DNA of 37,787 bases from Neoluteolibacter marinus. GTDB taxonomy: Bacteria; Verrucomicrobiota; Verrucomicrobiia; Verrucomicrobiales; Akkermansiaceae. The stretch spans positions 1-37,787 of the forward strand of contig NZ_JACZFQ010000058.1 in assembly GCF_014904755.1 (NCBI RefSeq), written 5' to 3'. Position numbers and translations under genes: made by a program. Under the pieces are notes generated by a model. The model did not search any database. It saw nothing but the letters and a program-made list of their open reading frames with translations, and was not told the DNA's origin. The number at the start of each line of letters is the position of its first letter. Position 1 is the stretch's first letter. Positions 23,622-31,702 of this stretch are shown here, one piece after another.

Positions 23622-24257
23622 ATGAATCCATCCACCGTCTCCCGCCGCGACATTTTCAAGCTGGTCGCCGCCGCCAGCGCCACCGGTGCCCTGCTGCCCG
23701 CCGGGGCCTCGCCGCCGCCGCTGGCCCGCAATTTCAAGAACATCCTCAGTGATCCCGACTACTCCAACCCGGACGGACCGTGGGAAAAGCCGCTCACTGA
23801 GCCCGAGCTGGCGACCCTCACCGTGCTGGTCGACCTGATCCTGCCGGCCGACGACGAGTCGCCGGCCGCGTCGGCGATCGGCTTGCCGGACTTCCTCAAC
23901 GAATGGGTCGGCGCCCCGTACGCGGAGAACAAGGCCGACCTCGAGATCCTCCGCGGCGGCGTCGCCTGGATCAACACCCGCGCCTTCAAGCTGCACGGCA
24001 AGGAGTTCGGCGGTCTGGCCGCGGAACAGCAGACCGCGATCCTCGACAGCATCTGCGATCCCGCCAAGGCGGCACCGGAACTTGCCGCCGGGGCGCGCTT
24101 CTTCAGCAAGCTGAGGATGCTGTCGCTCGGCGGATACTACTCGCACAGTAGCACCTGGAAGAGCCTCGGCTACGTCGGCAACGTGGCGATCGCCGGTCCC
24201 TATCCCGGCGTGCCGGACGAGATCATCAAGCTGCTGGGCCTCGAGGGGGAAATCTGA
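23622..24257 (+). CDS. Gluconate 2-dehydrogenase subunit 3 family protein with Tat signal
   Basis: A 211-residue protein. The N-terminus has a twin-arginine motif (VSRRDIFKLVAAASATGALLP), so it would be exported folded. The mature part starts with a segment containing DLILPADDESPAA near residue 70 and LPDFLNEWVG, the usual pattern of the Gluconate_2-dh3 family. In known systems this small subunit assembles with the GMC flavoprotein directly upstream and carries it to the periplasm. No cytochrome subunit lies nearby, so the electron acceptor is unknown. A strong hairpin follows immediately. Confidence 0.9.
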   Translation: MNPSTVSRRDIFKLVAAASATGALLPAGASPPPLARNFKNILSDPDYSNPDGPWEKPLTEPELATLTVLVDLILPADDESPAASAIGLPDFLNEWVGAPYAENKADLEILRGGVAWINTRAFKLHGKEFGGLAAEQQTAILDSICDPAKAAPELAAGARFFSKLRMLSLGGYYSHSSTWKSLGYVGNVAIAGPYPGVPDEIIKLLGLEGEI

Positions 24258-24289
24258 AAGGTTCGGGAACACCGCTTTCCCGCAACCTT
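24258..24289 (+). terminator. Probable rho-independent terminator after the GMC operon
   Basis: AAGGTTCGGGAA (24258-24269) and TTCCCGCAACCTT (24277-24289) form a 12-bp stem with one bulge and a 7-base loop, followed by the pyrimidine-rich CATTTCTCCC. It begins right after the stop codon of the small-subunit gene. Confidence 0.6.
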
Positions 24290-24304
24290 CATTTCTCCCT
24301 CCCC

Positions 24305-24952
24305 GTGTCCCTTCAAGAAATCGACCTCCGTCTCGAATCCGCCGGCCTGACCGGCGAGGTCGCGGCCCTCGTCGGCGAAGCCGAGCTGCGCCGCGAGAAG
24401 TTCTACGCCGCCGGCCTCGGTCTCCGCTACCCGCGCTACATCGCCAGCGATCCCGCCGTCTTCCACGCCGCGCTGCGTTTCCTGGAGGACGAGGGCTACC
24501 TGCGGGGCAAGGTCTTCTGCGAATGGGGAAGCGGCTTCGGCATCGCCACCTGCATCGCCGCGCTGTGCGGCTTCGAGGCGCACGGCATTGAGATCGAGGA
24601 GGAGCTGTTCGATCTCGCCACCGGGCTTGCCTCCGACCAGGGCATCCCCGTCGAGTTCCTCAACCTCAGCTACCTGCCCGACGGCTACGACGAGTCGGAA
24701 GGCGTCGGCGGCAAGGACCTGATCATCCCCGAGTATCTCAACACCCGCGACGGATCCGTCCCGCGGCCGGTCTACGACGGACTCGACCCCGACGAGGTCG
24801 ACCTCTTCTACGTCTACCCCTGGCCCGGCCAGGAGCGGATGATGATGGATCTCTTCCGCGAAGTCGCTTCACCTGGCGCGGTGCTGCTGATGTACAATGG
24901 CGAGGGGGAAATCGCTGCCTACCTTTACGACGAGGCGGAGGAGGATTACTGA
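24305..24952 (+). CDS. Predicted SAM-dependent methyltransferase-like protein
   Basis: A 215-residue protein with GTG start at 24305. It shows a class I methyltransferase core: motif I as FCEWGSGFGIATC (residues 71-83), with GIEIEEE (94-100) as the ribose-binding acidic strand end, and LFYVYPWPGQE further on. The substrate is unknown and the fold assignment rests on these motifs only. The C-terminal 30 residues (VASPGAVLLMYNGEGEIAAY, ending EEDY) are encoded a second time at 27351-27442. It is preceded by a terminator hairpin, so it probably has its own promoter in the short gap. The next gene is convergent. Confidence 0.75.
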   Translation: MSLQEIDLRLESAGLTGEVAALVGEAELRREKFYAAGLGLRYPRYIASDPAVFHAALRFLEDEGYLRGKVFCEWGSGFGIATCIAALCGFEAHGIEIEEELFDLATGLASDQGIPVEFLNLSYLPDGYDESEGVGGKDLIIPEYLNTRDGSVPRPVYDGLDPDEVDLFYVYPWPGQERMMMDLFREVASPGAVLLMYNGEGEIAAYLYDEAEEDY

Positions 24953-24991
24953 GTCGGTCCAGCGTTTCACCAAGCCGTCACGTTCAACGAC

Positions 24992-25855
24992 TTAATCTTT
25001 CGGGCCGCTGTTCAGGTAAGTATTCGACAATTCCTCCTTCAGTTTCTCTTGGCCGACCAGTTCGATCCAAGCGGGAATCCCTTCGCCTTCGCCACGCGTG
25101 TTCATCCAGCGGCAGAGGGTAACGATCGCGGTGTCCTTGGTCGGGGAGGAGGGCAGCGCTTCGATCAAGGTGCCGGCATTGCGCGAGTCCGATGCCAGCA
25201 AGGACTCCACGACCCGCTCGGTGGCCAGGCCGGTATCCCAGAGCGCCCGGTCTTGCTCCAACTCCCCCAGCACGGCATCCGGCCTGGTCTGCGCCAGATC
25301 GAGGTAAACAGGGCCGAGCATCGCCAGGTTCGCAGGATCCTTGATCCCGGTCCGCCGTAGCTCGGGAAGCAACGCGGAGGATCGTGAGAAGAAGTCGGGA
25401 ACCAGACCATTGCTGCGCGCTTCGATCCCGGTGACTTCCGTCACCAGGCGCAACCGTCCAGCGAGTTCGTCCTCGGCTCTGAGTGGCGAAATGACCCCGC
25501 GGAACTTCATGAGGGCCAAAAGCCGCGCTCCACGTGGCAATTCCATGAGAACCTCGATGACGCCGGCGTAGTCGCCGCTTTCTTCAAGGGCTTCCTTGAG
25601 CTTGCCGACAAGTGAGGTGAGTTCTTCTCCCATTTCCCCGTTCTCGGCAATGTTTCGTGCTCGCGCGGACAGGGCGGCGACATCAACAGGCTTCGCGGCG
25701 CGGATGCGGTCGGCTCTCACTTGGACGACCGCGCCTTCGCGCGTCGTTGCCGCTTCCGGATGATTATCGTGGCGGTCGCAAGAGCTGAAAACCGCCATAG
25801 CCGACATCGAGATTAGCGTGATGGGCTTTCGCCTTGTGCTGCCCGCTCGAAACAT
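24992..25855 (-). CDS. Predicted lipoprotein, helical-repeat type
   Basis: A 287-residue protein. The N-terminus (KPITLISMSAMAVFSSC) ends in a lipobox-like sequence with Cys26, so it is probably lipidated and exported. The rest is alpha-helical with TPR/HEAT-like spacing (MGEELTSLVGKLKEALEESG, YAGVIEVLMELPRGARLLAL). I do not recognise a family. It is the last of three minus-strand genes between the intact methyltransferase and the orphan methyltransferase tail, and starts 16 bases after the preceding gene, so the two form an operon. It resembles the other proteins of this block in overall design. Confidence 0.72.
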   Translation of the reverse strand: MFRAGSTRRKPITLISMSAMAVFSSCDRHDNHPEAATTREGAVVQVRADRIRAAKPVDVAALSARARNIAENGEMGEELTSLVGKLKEALEESGDYAGVIEVLMELPRGARLLALMKFRGVISPLRAEDELAGRLRLVTEVTGIEARSNGLVPDFFSRSSALLPELRRTGIKDPANLAMLGPVYLDLAQTRPDAVLGELEQDRALWDTGLATERVVESLLASDSRNAGTLIEALPSSPTKDTAIVTLCRWMNTRGEGEGIPAWIELVGQEKLKEELSNTYLNSGPKD

Positions 25856-25871
25856 GATCTTTGTGCGTTGA

Positions 25872-26699
25872 TCAGCGGGTGGTTTCTTCCTCCGCGGCCG
25901 GTGGATTCAGCGGGGCCAGACGTTGGCCAAGCTTGCCGCTCGGCGGTCTGAGTCCATTCGCCTTCGCGATTTCCTGGAGCTCTTTCAGGAAAAGCCCGCG
26001 GTCCGCCGGCTTCCCCAGACCCTGCTTGAATATCGAGCCCACCTCGTCGATCGCAATGCGTTTTTCCTCCGGATATTCGAGCGAGTTGATCCAATCAAGG
26101 ACCGATTCCGGCTCGGGCGACAGATAGGCTGCCCGTGACCCCAGCGACGCAAGGACGCCCCGGCTGTGACCCGGCGGGACCCCTTCATAGGATTCCCTGA
26201 TGGCATCCAGGTCGTTGCTCTCGACAAAATTCCCGCCGTACATGCTCACGATTTGGTTTTTCAGGGGGCCGGCGGGAAGCTGGCAGATAAGTTCGATCAT
26301 CTCGTCGCGGTGGCCGTTGCACAGCCAGGCAATCCTGAACCCTTGACCCTGGTCGCTAGGGTCCGGCATCAGATCGTCGATGTTCCCGGCGATCAATCCG
26401 GGTAGACTGAGCCCCTCCTCATTCGCGAGTGCGAGCAGTTCAATCCTCACTTGTCGGCTCGCTTCCTCCGATTGGGGATTCGAATCTCCGAGTGCATAGA
26501 GCTTCTGATACAGGGACTCTTTTCCGATGGGTGGTGCTTCTTGATCGGTCGGAATCTCACCTCGGGAATGGATCGCCTCAGGGCTTCCGGACTTGGTCCC
26601 GTTGTCCTCGGCACCAAGCTTGCTACAAGCCGACAGCGCCCCCAGCAAGATCAGGGAAAGGACAGGATTCGGGAGGCTTAACAAATGATGCGCTTTCAA
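25872..26699 (-). CDS. Predicted lipoprotein, hypothetical
   Basis: A predicted exported lipoprotein of about 275 residues. The signal sequence HHLLSLPNPVLSLILLGALSAC ends in a good lipobox. The mature protein is helical with short repeats and phrases such as PLKNQIVSMYGGNFVESNDL that fit the same helical-repeat style as its neighbours. No ATG exists in frame at the 5' end: the choices are TTG at 26699 (used here, giving a compact signal peptide) or TTG at 26741. That may mean a genuine TTG start or slight 5' damage. It is followed after 16 bases by the next lipoprotein gene. Confidence 0.65.
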   Translation of the reverse strand: MKAHHLLSLPNPVLSLILLGALSACSKLGAEDNGTKSGSPEAIHSRGEIPTDQEAPPIGKESLYQKLYALGDSNPQSEEASRQVRIELLALANEEGLSLPGLIAGNIDDLMPDPSDQGQGFRIAWLCNGHRDEMIELICQLPAGPLKNQIVSMYGGNFVESNDLDAIRESYEGVPPGHSRGVLASLGSRAAYLSPEPESVLDWINSLEYPEEKRIAIDEVGSIFKQGLGKPADRGLFLKELQEIAKANGLRPPSGKLGQRLAPLNPPAAEEETTR

Positions 26700-26767
26700 C
26701 TTGGAGTGAAGGGATCCTGATGAATCCTGGAAGATGTTCAATGAACTTGATGTCGTCGTTCGACAAA

Positions 26768-26789
26768 TAACCGGGCGGCACCCCCGGAC
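26768..26789 (-). terminator. Weak candidate terminator
   Basis: On the minus strand CCGGG...CCCGG forms a 5-bp stem followed by TTATTTGT, located just past the stop of the truncated lipoprotein gene at 26799. The short stem makes this uncertain. Confidence 0.3.
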
Positions 26790-26798
26790 CCGAAGCGA

Positions 26799-27362
26799 TC
26801 ACTTTTGTTCAATCTTTGATTGCAGCATGGCTTGCCAAGCAGCGGCCGCTTCGGGATCCGCCTCCTGGAGATTATTAACCAGGACCCGGACACCGGCTTC
26901 CCAATTCTCATCTTGAGGAAGCACCCCTAGGAATGCTGCGAGCCCGCTGGGATCGCTTTTTGCCATGCTTGATGCGATGCCTGTCATTGCTGCCGGCTGA
27001 TCTGACTGTGGGAGATTGTCGAGCCAATTTCGGGCGACGTCTATGCCGGAAGCGCCAAGGCTCTCGCCCACTCTCGAAAGGAGTTCATGCTTATGACTGA
27101 TCTCAGCGCCGGCGCCCTCTCCGGCCAGATAATTGGCGGCCTTTTCAGGATTTTGGGCAATGGTCTCCATGATGGCAGTCCCAAGTAACGCCGCCTTGTC
27201 CGATCCCGACAGCGCTTCCGCGATTTCGAGTGCATTCTCTAATCCAGCCCGCCCGGCGGTGCTTCCGATGCTACTGTATGCCGCAGACCTTTGCTTTTCG
27301 TCTGCGATTCCGGAGGCTTTCTGCAAGGCTCCGATGGTGTCATCTGTGGCAAGTCGCGTCAC
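26799..27362 (-). pseudogene. 5'-truncated paralogue of the 549-aa helical-repeat lipoprotein
   Basis: An open frame of 187 residues without signal peptide; its only possible start is a GTG inside the orphan methyltransferase tail. Its C-terminus (ARNWLDNLPQSDQPAAMTGI ... NWEAGVRVLVNNLQEADPEA) clearly parallels the end of the protein at 27581-29230 (ADAWMQRLPENRQPNAMHGI ... AWAEGVKVLINSIKASDPDA). The frame stays open and repeat-like throughout, so the loss is recent or limited to the 5' part. The break coincides with the break in the methyltransferase tail, which runs the opposite way: a single deletion or join removed the 5' ends of two divergent genes. Confidence 0.75.
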
Positions 27363-27442
27363 CCGGCGCGGTGCTGCTGATGTACAACGGCGAGGGGGAA
27401 ATCGCCGCCTATCTTTACGACGAGGCGGAGGAGGATTACTGA
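27351..27442 (+). pseudogene. Orphan 3' end of the methyltransferase gene
   Basis: These 92 bases match 24861-24952, the 3' end of the intact gene including its stop, at 87 positions. All five differences are third-position and silent, so VASPGAVLLMYNGEGEIAAY through EEDY is unchanged. Homology stops abruptly on both sides: upstream at 27351, where the truncated lipoprotein gene begins, and downstream immediately after the stop. Confidence 0.92.
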
Positions 27443-27457
27443 GCCCTGTTCAATTCG

Positions 27458-27471
27458 ATCCGGCGCCGGAT
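27458..27471. repeat. Perfect 14-bp palindrome ATCCGGCGCCGGAT
   Basis: It lies 16 bases past the orphan methyltransferase stop in an otherwise empty 138-base gap. It could be a terminator remnant or protein-binding site. Confidence 0.5.
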
Positions 27472-27580
27472 GCCTGCAATCGATCCGCGAACGTTTGGAA
27501 AGTAGTAGGTTGTTGAAATGCGCGTCCTGACCCCGTTCACGTTCAGAGATTATGGAATCGCCCTACAATTGAAAGGGTCA

Positions 27581-29230
27581 CTAAAGGTCCAATCGGTTAA
27601 TCTCCATCTGCCAAAGATTAGCGGCATCCGGATCTGACGCTTTGATGCTATTTATTAAAACCTTAACGCCCTCCGCCCATGCTCTGCCGCGTTCCATGGA
27701 TGAAAGCCTGTTTGAGAGCTCCGTGACACTTGAGGCAGCCATTTGGGTGGCGATTCCGTGCATTGCATTCGGCTGTCGATTCTCGGGCAGCCGCTGCATC
27801 CAGGCATCGGCATACTCCAAATCCAGCCTTGCCACGCTTGAGGCGACGGAAGCAATCAAGTCGGCGCTCGACGGGGATTCCAGATTCAGGTTGCTACCCA
27901 TGATCAATTCAGCTGCCATCTTGGGCTCTGTCCTTGCGATTGAAGATATTGCCGAAGAATAGAAGGAATCCTTTTCTTCCGTGTCAATCTGACCGAGTTC
28001 GGTCGCAATGGATTCTATGTTGTGTGGGGTGGTGATCTCCCCCAAAGCTTCAAAACCCTTGAGCTTCAAGGACCGGTCGGTGGTTTCCACTATCTCCAAA
28101 ATAGCTGCGGACGGATTCTCCGTGGCGATGGTCTTGAATCGAGATTTTATGATGCGGTGCTTCATCTCGCCGTCGGGAATGGATCCCAGTAATTCCAGCG
28201 ATTTTTCTGGGTCGGTGACCGACAAACTGCTGATTGTTTCTTCAAACAACGGCTCGACGCTGTCCGAGAGCACCATCCCGTTCAGCAGATGGATGAGCTT
28301 GTCCGGATCGGCTGCAATCAGCTTCTTGACCAGTGAAGTTCCCCCGTTGTTGCTCACGTTGGACGCCAGTAAGCTTTGAACATCCGCACTGCTAAGCTTT
28401 TCGAAGGTGCTGAATGCTTCGGCGGGGTCTCGGTCCATCAGAGCGGAAACCGAATGACCAAATGCGGTCTCCCTCAGAGTTGGATCAGAGATCTTCAAGG
28501 CGATTTCCATGGAAGCACTTGGATTCCTTTGGATGGCCCTCACGGAGATATTGTACCGCGCACGATCAAGCTCAGTACCCTTGAGTCTGGAGCTAGCAAA
28601 AACCTCGGCTTTTTCCGGGGAGTTTGCTCCCGCATTGAGAAAAATCGCATCGACAATATCTGCCCTCGCGGTGTTTCCCCAGTCGGTCTTCGAGTAGAAT
28701 TCAAGTGTCGCGTCGAGATCCGAGTTTCCCAGCGATCCAAGGGCGGCAATCAAAGTGCTGTCGCGAACCTCCTTCTGGGCCTCCTTGATATTGTCTTGCA
28801 GCCATATCTTCAATGTTCCCGGGGAAGTCTCTGCTAGAATATTTGCCACGAACTTGAAGCCAGGCTCACTCCTCCGCATTTGTTTCGGATCAAAATAGGC
28901 AAGGGCCGAGTTCGGGTCACGCGAAGCAAGCTCTCCCAAAGCCATTTCGTAGTCGCGTTTGCCTTCTGCGGTGTAACGCAGGTCAAATGATCGATTGATG
29001 AGCTCATCGAGCTGAGCCCGGCTTAAATTTGCATAATCGTCACGTTGATAGCGCCAACGTTTCCAAACGGTATCGACCTTTGCTCGGTCATCCTGTCGTA
29101 GGGATTTACGAAGGTTTGCTGCATTGTTTTCGTTGCCCTTCGTTTCGGCGTTGGGATTCCCGTGGTTTCGTTCGCAACCCAGTAACAACACCATCATTCC
29201 GATGGGAATGATTGCCGTGGCTACGTTCAT
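27581..29230 (-). CDS. Lipoprotein with long helical-repeat domain
   Basis: A 549-residue protein with signal peptide ending in lipobox LLLGC (Cys19). The mature part is a chain of helical repeats of about 30-40 residues with recurring D/NP or DP turns (ASRDPNSALAYF, ISDPTLRETAF, DRDPAEAFSTF, VTDPEKSLELL, ATENPSAAILEI), an alpha-solenoid-like design for protein-protein contacts on the periplasmic side. GC content is lower than in the chromosome around it. I know no function for the family. It starts 12 bases after a small Tat-exported Cys-rich protein and is probably translated from the same mRNA. The truncated copy at 26799 is a paralogue. Confidence 0.8.
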   Translation of the reverse strand: MNVATAIIPIGMMVLLLGCERNHGNPNAETKGNENNAANLRKSLRQDDRAKVDTVWKRWRYQRDDYANLSRAQLDELINRSFDLRYTAEGKRDYEMALGELASRDPNSALAYFDPKQMRRSEPGFKFVANILAETSPGTLKIWLQDNIKEAQKEVRDSTLIAALGSLGNSDLDATLEFYSKTDWGNTARADIVDAIFLNAGANSPEKAEVFASSRLKGTELDRARYNISVRAIQRNPSASMEIALKISDPTLRETAFGHSVSALMDRDPAEAFSTFEKLSSADVQSLLASNVSNNGGTSLVKKLIAADPDKLIHLLNGMVLSDSVEPLFEETISSLSVTDPEKSLELLGSIPDGEMKHRIIKSRFKTIATENPSAAILEIVETTDRSLKLKGFEALGEITTPHNIESIATELGQIDTEEKDSFYSSAISSIARTEPKMAAELIMGSNLNLESPSSADLIASVASSVARLDLEYADAWMQRLPENRQPNAMHGIATQMAASSVTELSNRLSSMERGRAWAEGVKVLINSIKASDPDAANLWQMEINRLDL

Positions 29231-29242
29231 GTCGGTTGAGAT

Positions 29243-29656
29243 TTAGTGCTTATCGTGGATTCCAATCGAGTGATCGGGAGTATGCTCTTGTTCCGCGGGT
29301 CTCGGATCCAAGTCGATCCAAAGCAATTCGTCATCCGGGATGTCGCTAAAATCAATTTCTTTCCAACCAGGAAATTTTTTGACATTGCCTGTATTACAAG
29401 TGCATTCGCCGCGCTGGAAGTAAACGGTGGTTTCGTCTTCCTCGCCAGGTACGGTCGTTCCGTAGAACTTGCCATCGGATACAAAACCGTCACAAGTTGT
29501 ATTTGGGCACTTGGGGGTTTTGGGAGGACCGGTAGGCGAGGCAGTTGCGAGCGCGGTTCCTTGGCTCACGACGACTATTGCCCCAACGGTGAGCGCTGAT
29601 GTTTTCATGAAGCTGCGACGGGAGATGTCGTGGGCGGTCAAGTCTTTCGGTGTCAT
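29243..29656 (-). CDS. Small Tat-exported protein with four cysteines
   Basis: A 137-residue protein. The N-terminus has a twin-arginine motif (ISRRSFMKTSALTVGAIVVV) and a signal cleavage region near TALA. The mature part has cysteines at 50, 55, 85 and 87 (CPNTTC and CTC), a pattern that could bind a metal or Fe-S/Zn site, with an acidic C-terminal half ending in a His-containing tail (HTPDHSIGIHDKH). Tat export fits a protein that folds around a cofactor before export. No family is recognised. I chose the start at 29656 because the frame upstream runs through the intergenic region. It is the first gene of an operon with the helical-repeat lipoprotein. Confidence 0.72.
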   Translation of the reverse strand: MTPKDLTAHDISRRSFMKTSALTVGAIVVVSQGTALATASPTGPPKTPKCPNTTCDGFVSDGKFYGTTVPGEEDETTVYFQRGECTCNTGNVKKFPGWKEIDFSDIPDDELLWIDLDPRPAEQEHTPDHSIGIHDKH

Positions 29657-29797
29657 GGGAAGGGGTGGTTTGCTATGGGTTCCGTAATTCGCGTTGACTA
29701 CTCCCAAAATAAAAACGGAGATGGCAAGACTTTCGTTAGGATAAGAAGACGAAAGACGCAAATACCTTAGAAAAAACCGAACAATATAGATTTTTCC
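29657..29797. promoter_or_regulatory. AT-rich divergent promoter region
   Basis: A 141-base spacer between two divergent transcription units: the Tat/lipoprotein pair to the left and the glycan operon to the right. It is far more AT-rich than the genes (AAAATAAAAA, AGAAAAAACC, AATATAGATTTTT). TTGACT at about 29694 is a -35-like hexamer, but no convincing -10 partner at the right distance was found. Confidence 0.45.
29728..29757. promoter_or_regulatory. Inverted repeat, possible operator
   Basis: GACTTTCGT (29728-29736) and ACGAAAGAC (29749-29757) form 9-base arms with one mismatch around a 12-base spacer, inside the divergent promoter region about 40 bases before the glycan operon start. Arm spacing fits a dimeric regulator site. 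It could also form an RNA hairpin in the leader. Confidence 0.4.
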
Positions 29798-31702
29798 ATG
29801 AGTTGGACTGATGTATTCCCCGCTCTGAATGATGCCCAAGTCGTAGAATTCCAGAGTTTAGCAACGGATAGAGAGCGGGTGGAGCTAAGCGAGTGGTGCG
29901 AAGTTTCGCGTGTGGTCAATCCGCTGCAGGGCAAGCATTTGGTGGTGGCGAGCTTGTTCTGGAAGAATGCTCGAAATGAAGACGGCGAGCTTCCCAAGAT
30001 CACGAGGGAACTCATGATGAATGCCGCGGAGCTCGGGCTGGTGACCCGCTTTTCTCCGTGGGAACACTATGTGCAGCCGTTGTTGGCCGGGGCGGCCTTG
30101 TTGAAGGCCAAGCGTCCCGACATCGTGTTCCGGGTCTATCTGGCGGCGGATCTGGAGTTTCTCCTGGAGGATTTGGTGGCGGTCGGTTGCGAGGTGATGA
30201 TGATGAAGGGATCGTCGATCCGCCACAATCCCGGGGCCATGTGGCGCTTTCTGGCGCTGGAGGAGGAAGGGCGATGGATCACCATCACGGACTCGGATCG
30301 TGCCCATCAGGTGATGCACGATGTGGAGCGGACCGAGCACATCATGGCGGCCGGGCTCGGGCTATGGCGGGTGCCCTACATTTTCGACTCGGTGAAGGAT
30401 GGAAACAGTCCCAGCACTTACCGGCCGATCATCGCCTGCCAATTCGGCGCGCTCGGCGGTTATCCCGTGGAATTGTTGATGAAGGCCTTTCTGTGGCACA
30501 CGAGCCGCGGGACGATGCCAAACCAGTGCCGGATCCGTAAGGGCAACGGGAAGCTGGGGAAGCTGCCGATTTTCGGCACCGACTGGCCGACCTACGGATT
30601 CGACGAGTGGTTCCTGATTGCGGTGATGTATCCGCGGATGGCGGCGGCCGGGGTGTTGACCTTTTTTCCGATCAACCAGAAGGAAGTGAACCACTGGTTC
30701 AGCTTGGACATCGAGTATGTCACCTGGGCGAACCCGCGCAGCGAAATCCTTTATTTCGGCGAGCCGGAGATCCTCAAAAAACCGAAGCGGGAGACCAAGC
30801 AGAAGGCCCCGCGCAGCCGCATTCTCGAGAAGATGCTCGAAGCAAAGTCGGCTCCCGCGGCGGCGGAATTCCCGAAACGGGGAAAACAGGAACCTCTCAC
30901 CCTCGTGGTCGCCCGCTACCGGGAGGACATCCGCTGGCTGATGGACCTGCCGGACGATGTGAAGGTGGTGGTCTACAACAAGGGTCCCCGGATCCCGGAC
31001 AAGGAGCTGCTGGAACGGATCGATCACCTGATTCCCCTGCCGAACCAAGGTAGGGAGTCCGACACCTACCTGTATCACGTCGAACACTTCGCCCACGCCG
31101 GTGACCGGGAGTGGACGGTTTTCTGCCAAGGCGATCCCTTCCCGCACAGCCGCGATTTCCTGGAACTTCTGCAGCAGCGCGACCTTTGGGACGATATCCA
31201 GCCCCTGACCAGCGGCTACATGGATGATGGCATCAGCCCGCCGCAGGTATGCCGTGAGCTTGAAACCGACGAGTGGCTGCGCGGGTTGCCCGTCCGGACC
31301 GAGCTGCTGAGCGCGAACACCTTGCGGATGATGCGCTGGTATGATCCGGCCGGCGGGGGCTTCATCGAGGACTACTGCAAGCATGTCAGCCTGCCCGCGG
31401 GCTGGAGTGTGACGGGTTACTTCCTGGAGAGCTGCGGGTGGAACTCGCTGGCCGGGGAGGCGTGGAAAGCCTCCTTGGTGCGGGGGGTGTATGCGGCGAT
31501 CTTCGCGGTGAGGAACGAGCGCTTGTCGTTCATCCCGAGGAAATGCCTGCCACGGATGCGCAAGATGGCCAGCGAGCATCCGAGCACGGGCTTCGTGTAC
31601 GAGCGGCTTTGGCTGCACTTGTTCGGTCTGCCTTTCATCAACGTGGGTGAAGTCCCCTCGAAATCCCGTGGCCGCAAACCCCTTGAGCTTGTCGAAGCAT
31701 GA
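29798..31702 (+). CDS. Two-domain glycan protein: sugar-transferase-like N-terminus and DUF3431 C-terminus
   Basis: A 634-residue protein, no signal peptide. Residues about 45-290 (VFRVYLAADLEFLLEDLVAV ... NPGAMWRFLALEEEGRWITI-TDSD) resemble a nucleotide-sugar transferase fold that reads out a W-R-F position and an acidic TDSD motif. After a basic linker (about 325-365, KKPKRETKQKAPRSR) the C-terminus (LVVARYREDIRWLMDLPDDV, VVYNKGPRIP, LPNQGRESDTYLYHV) fits DUF3431, a glycosyltransferase-like domain. The enzyme presumably builds or modifies a surface glycan; the reaction is inferred from context. The stop overlaps the next ATG by four bases (ATGA), so it is coupled to the UDP-galactopyranose mutase. 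Confidence 0.78.
   Translation: MSWTDVFPALNDAQVVEFQSLATDRERVELSEWCEVSRVVNPLQGKHLVVASLFWKNARNEDGELPKITRELMMNAAELGLVTRFSPWEHYVQPLLAGAALLKAKRPDIVFRVYLAADLEFLLEDLVAVGCEVMMMKGSSIRHNPGAMWRFLALEEEGRWITITDSDRAHQVMHDVERTEHIMAAGLGLWRVPYIFDSVKDGNSPSTYRPIIACQFGALGGYPVELLMKAFLWHTSRGTMPNQCRIRKGNGKLGKLPIFGTDWPTYGFDEWFLIAVMYPRMAAAGVLTFFPINQKEVNHWFSLDIEYVTWANPRSEILYFGEPEILKKPKRETKQKAPRSRILEKMLEAKSAPAAAEFPKRGKQEPLTLVVARYREDIRWLMDLPDDVKVVVYNKGPRIPDKELLERIDHLIPLPNQGRESDTYLYHVEHFAHAGDREWTVFCQGDPFPHSRDFLELLQQRDLWDDIQPLTSGYMDDGISPPQVCRELETDEWLRGLPVRTELLSANTLRMMRWYDPAGGGFIEDYCKHVSLPAGWSVTGYFLESCGWNSLAGEAWKASLVRGVYAAIFAVRNERLSFIPRKCLPRMRKMASEHPSTGFVYERLWLHLFGLPFINVGEVPSKSRGRKPLELVEA

Noticed and set aside
24861-27442. 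Complete integrative element with its own recombinase between the methyltransferase tails
   Set aside because: None of the three genes inside resembles an integrase, transposase or relaxase; they are lipoprotein-type or truncated.
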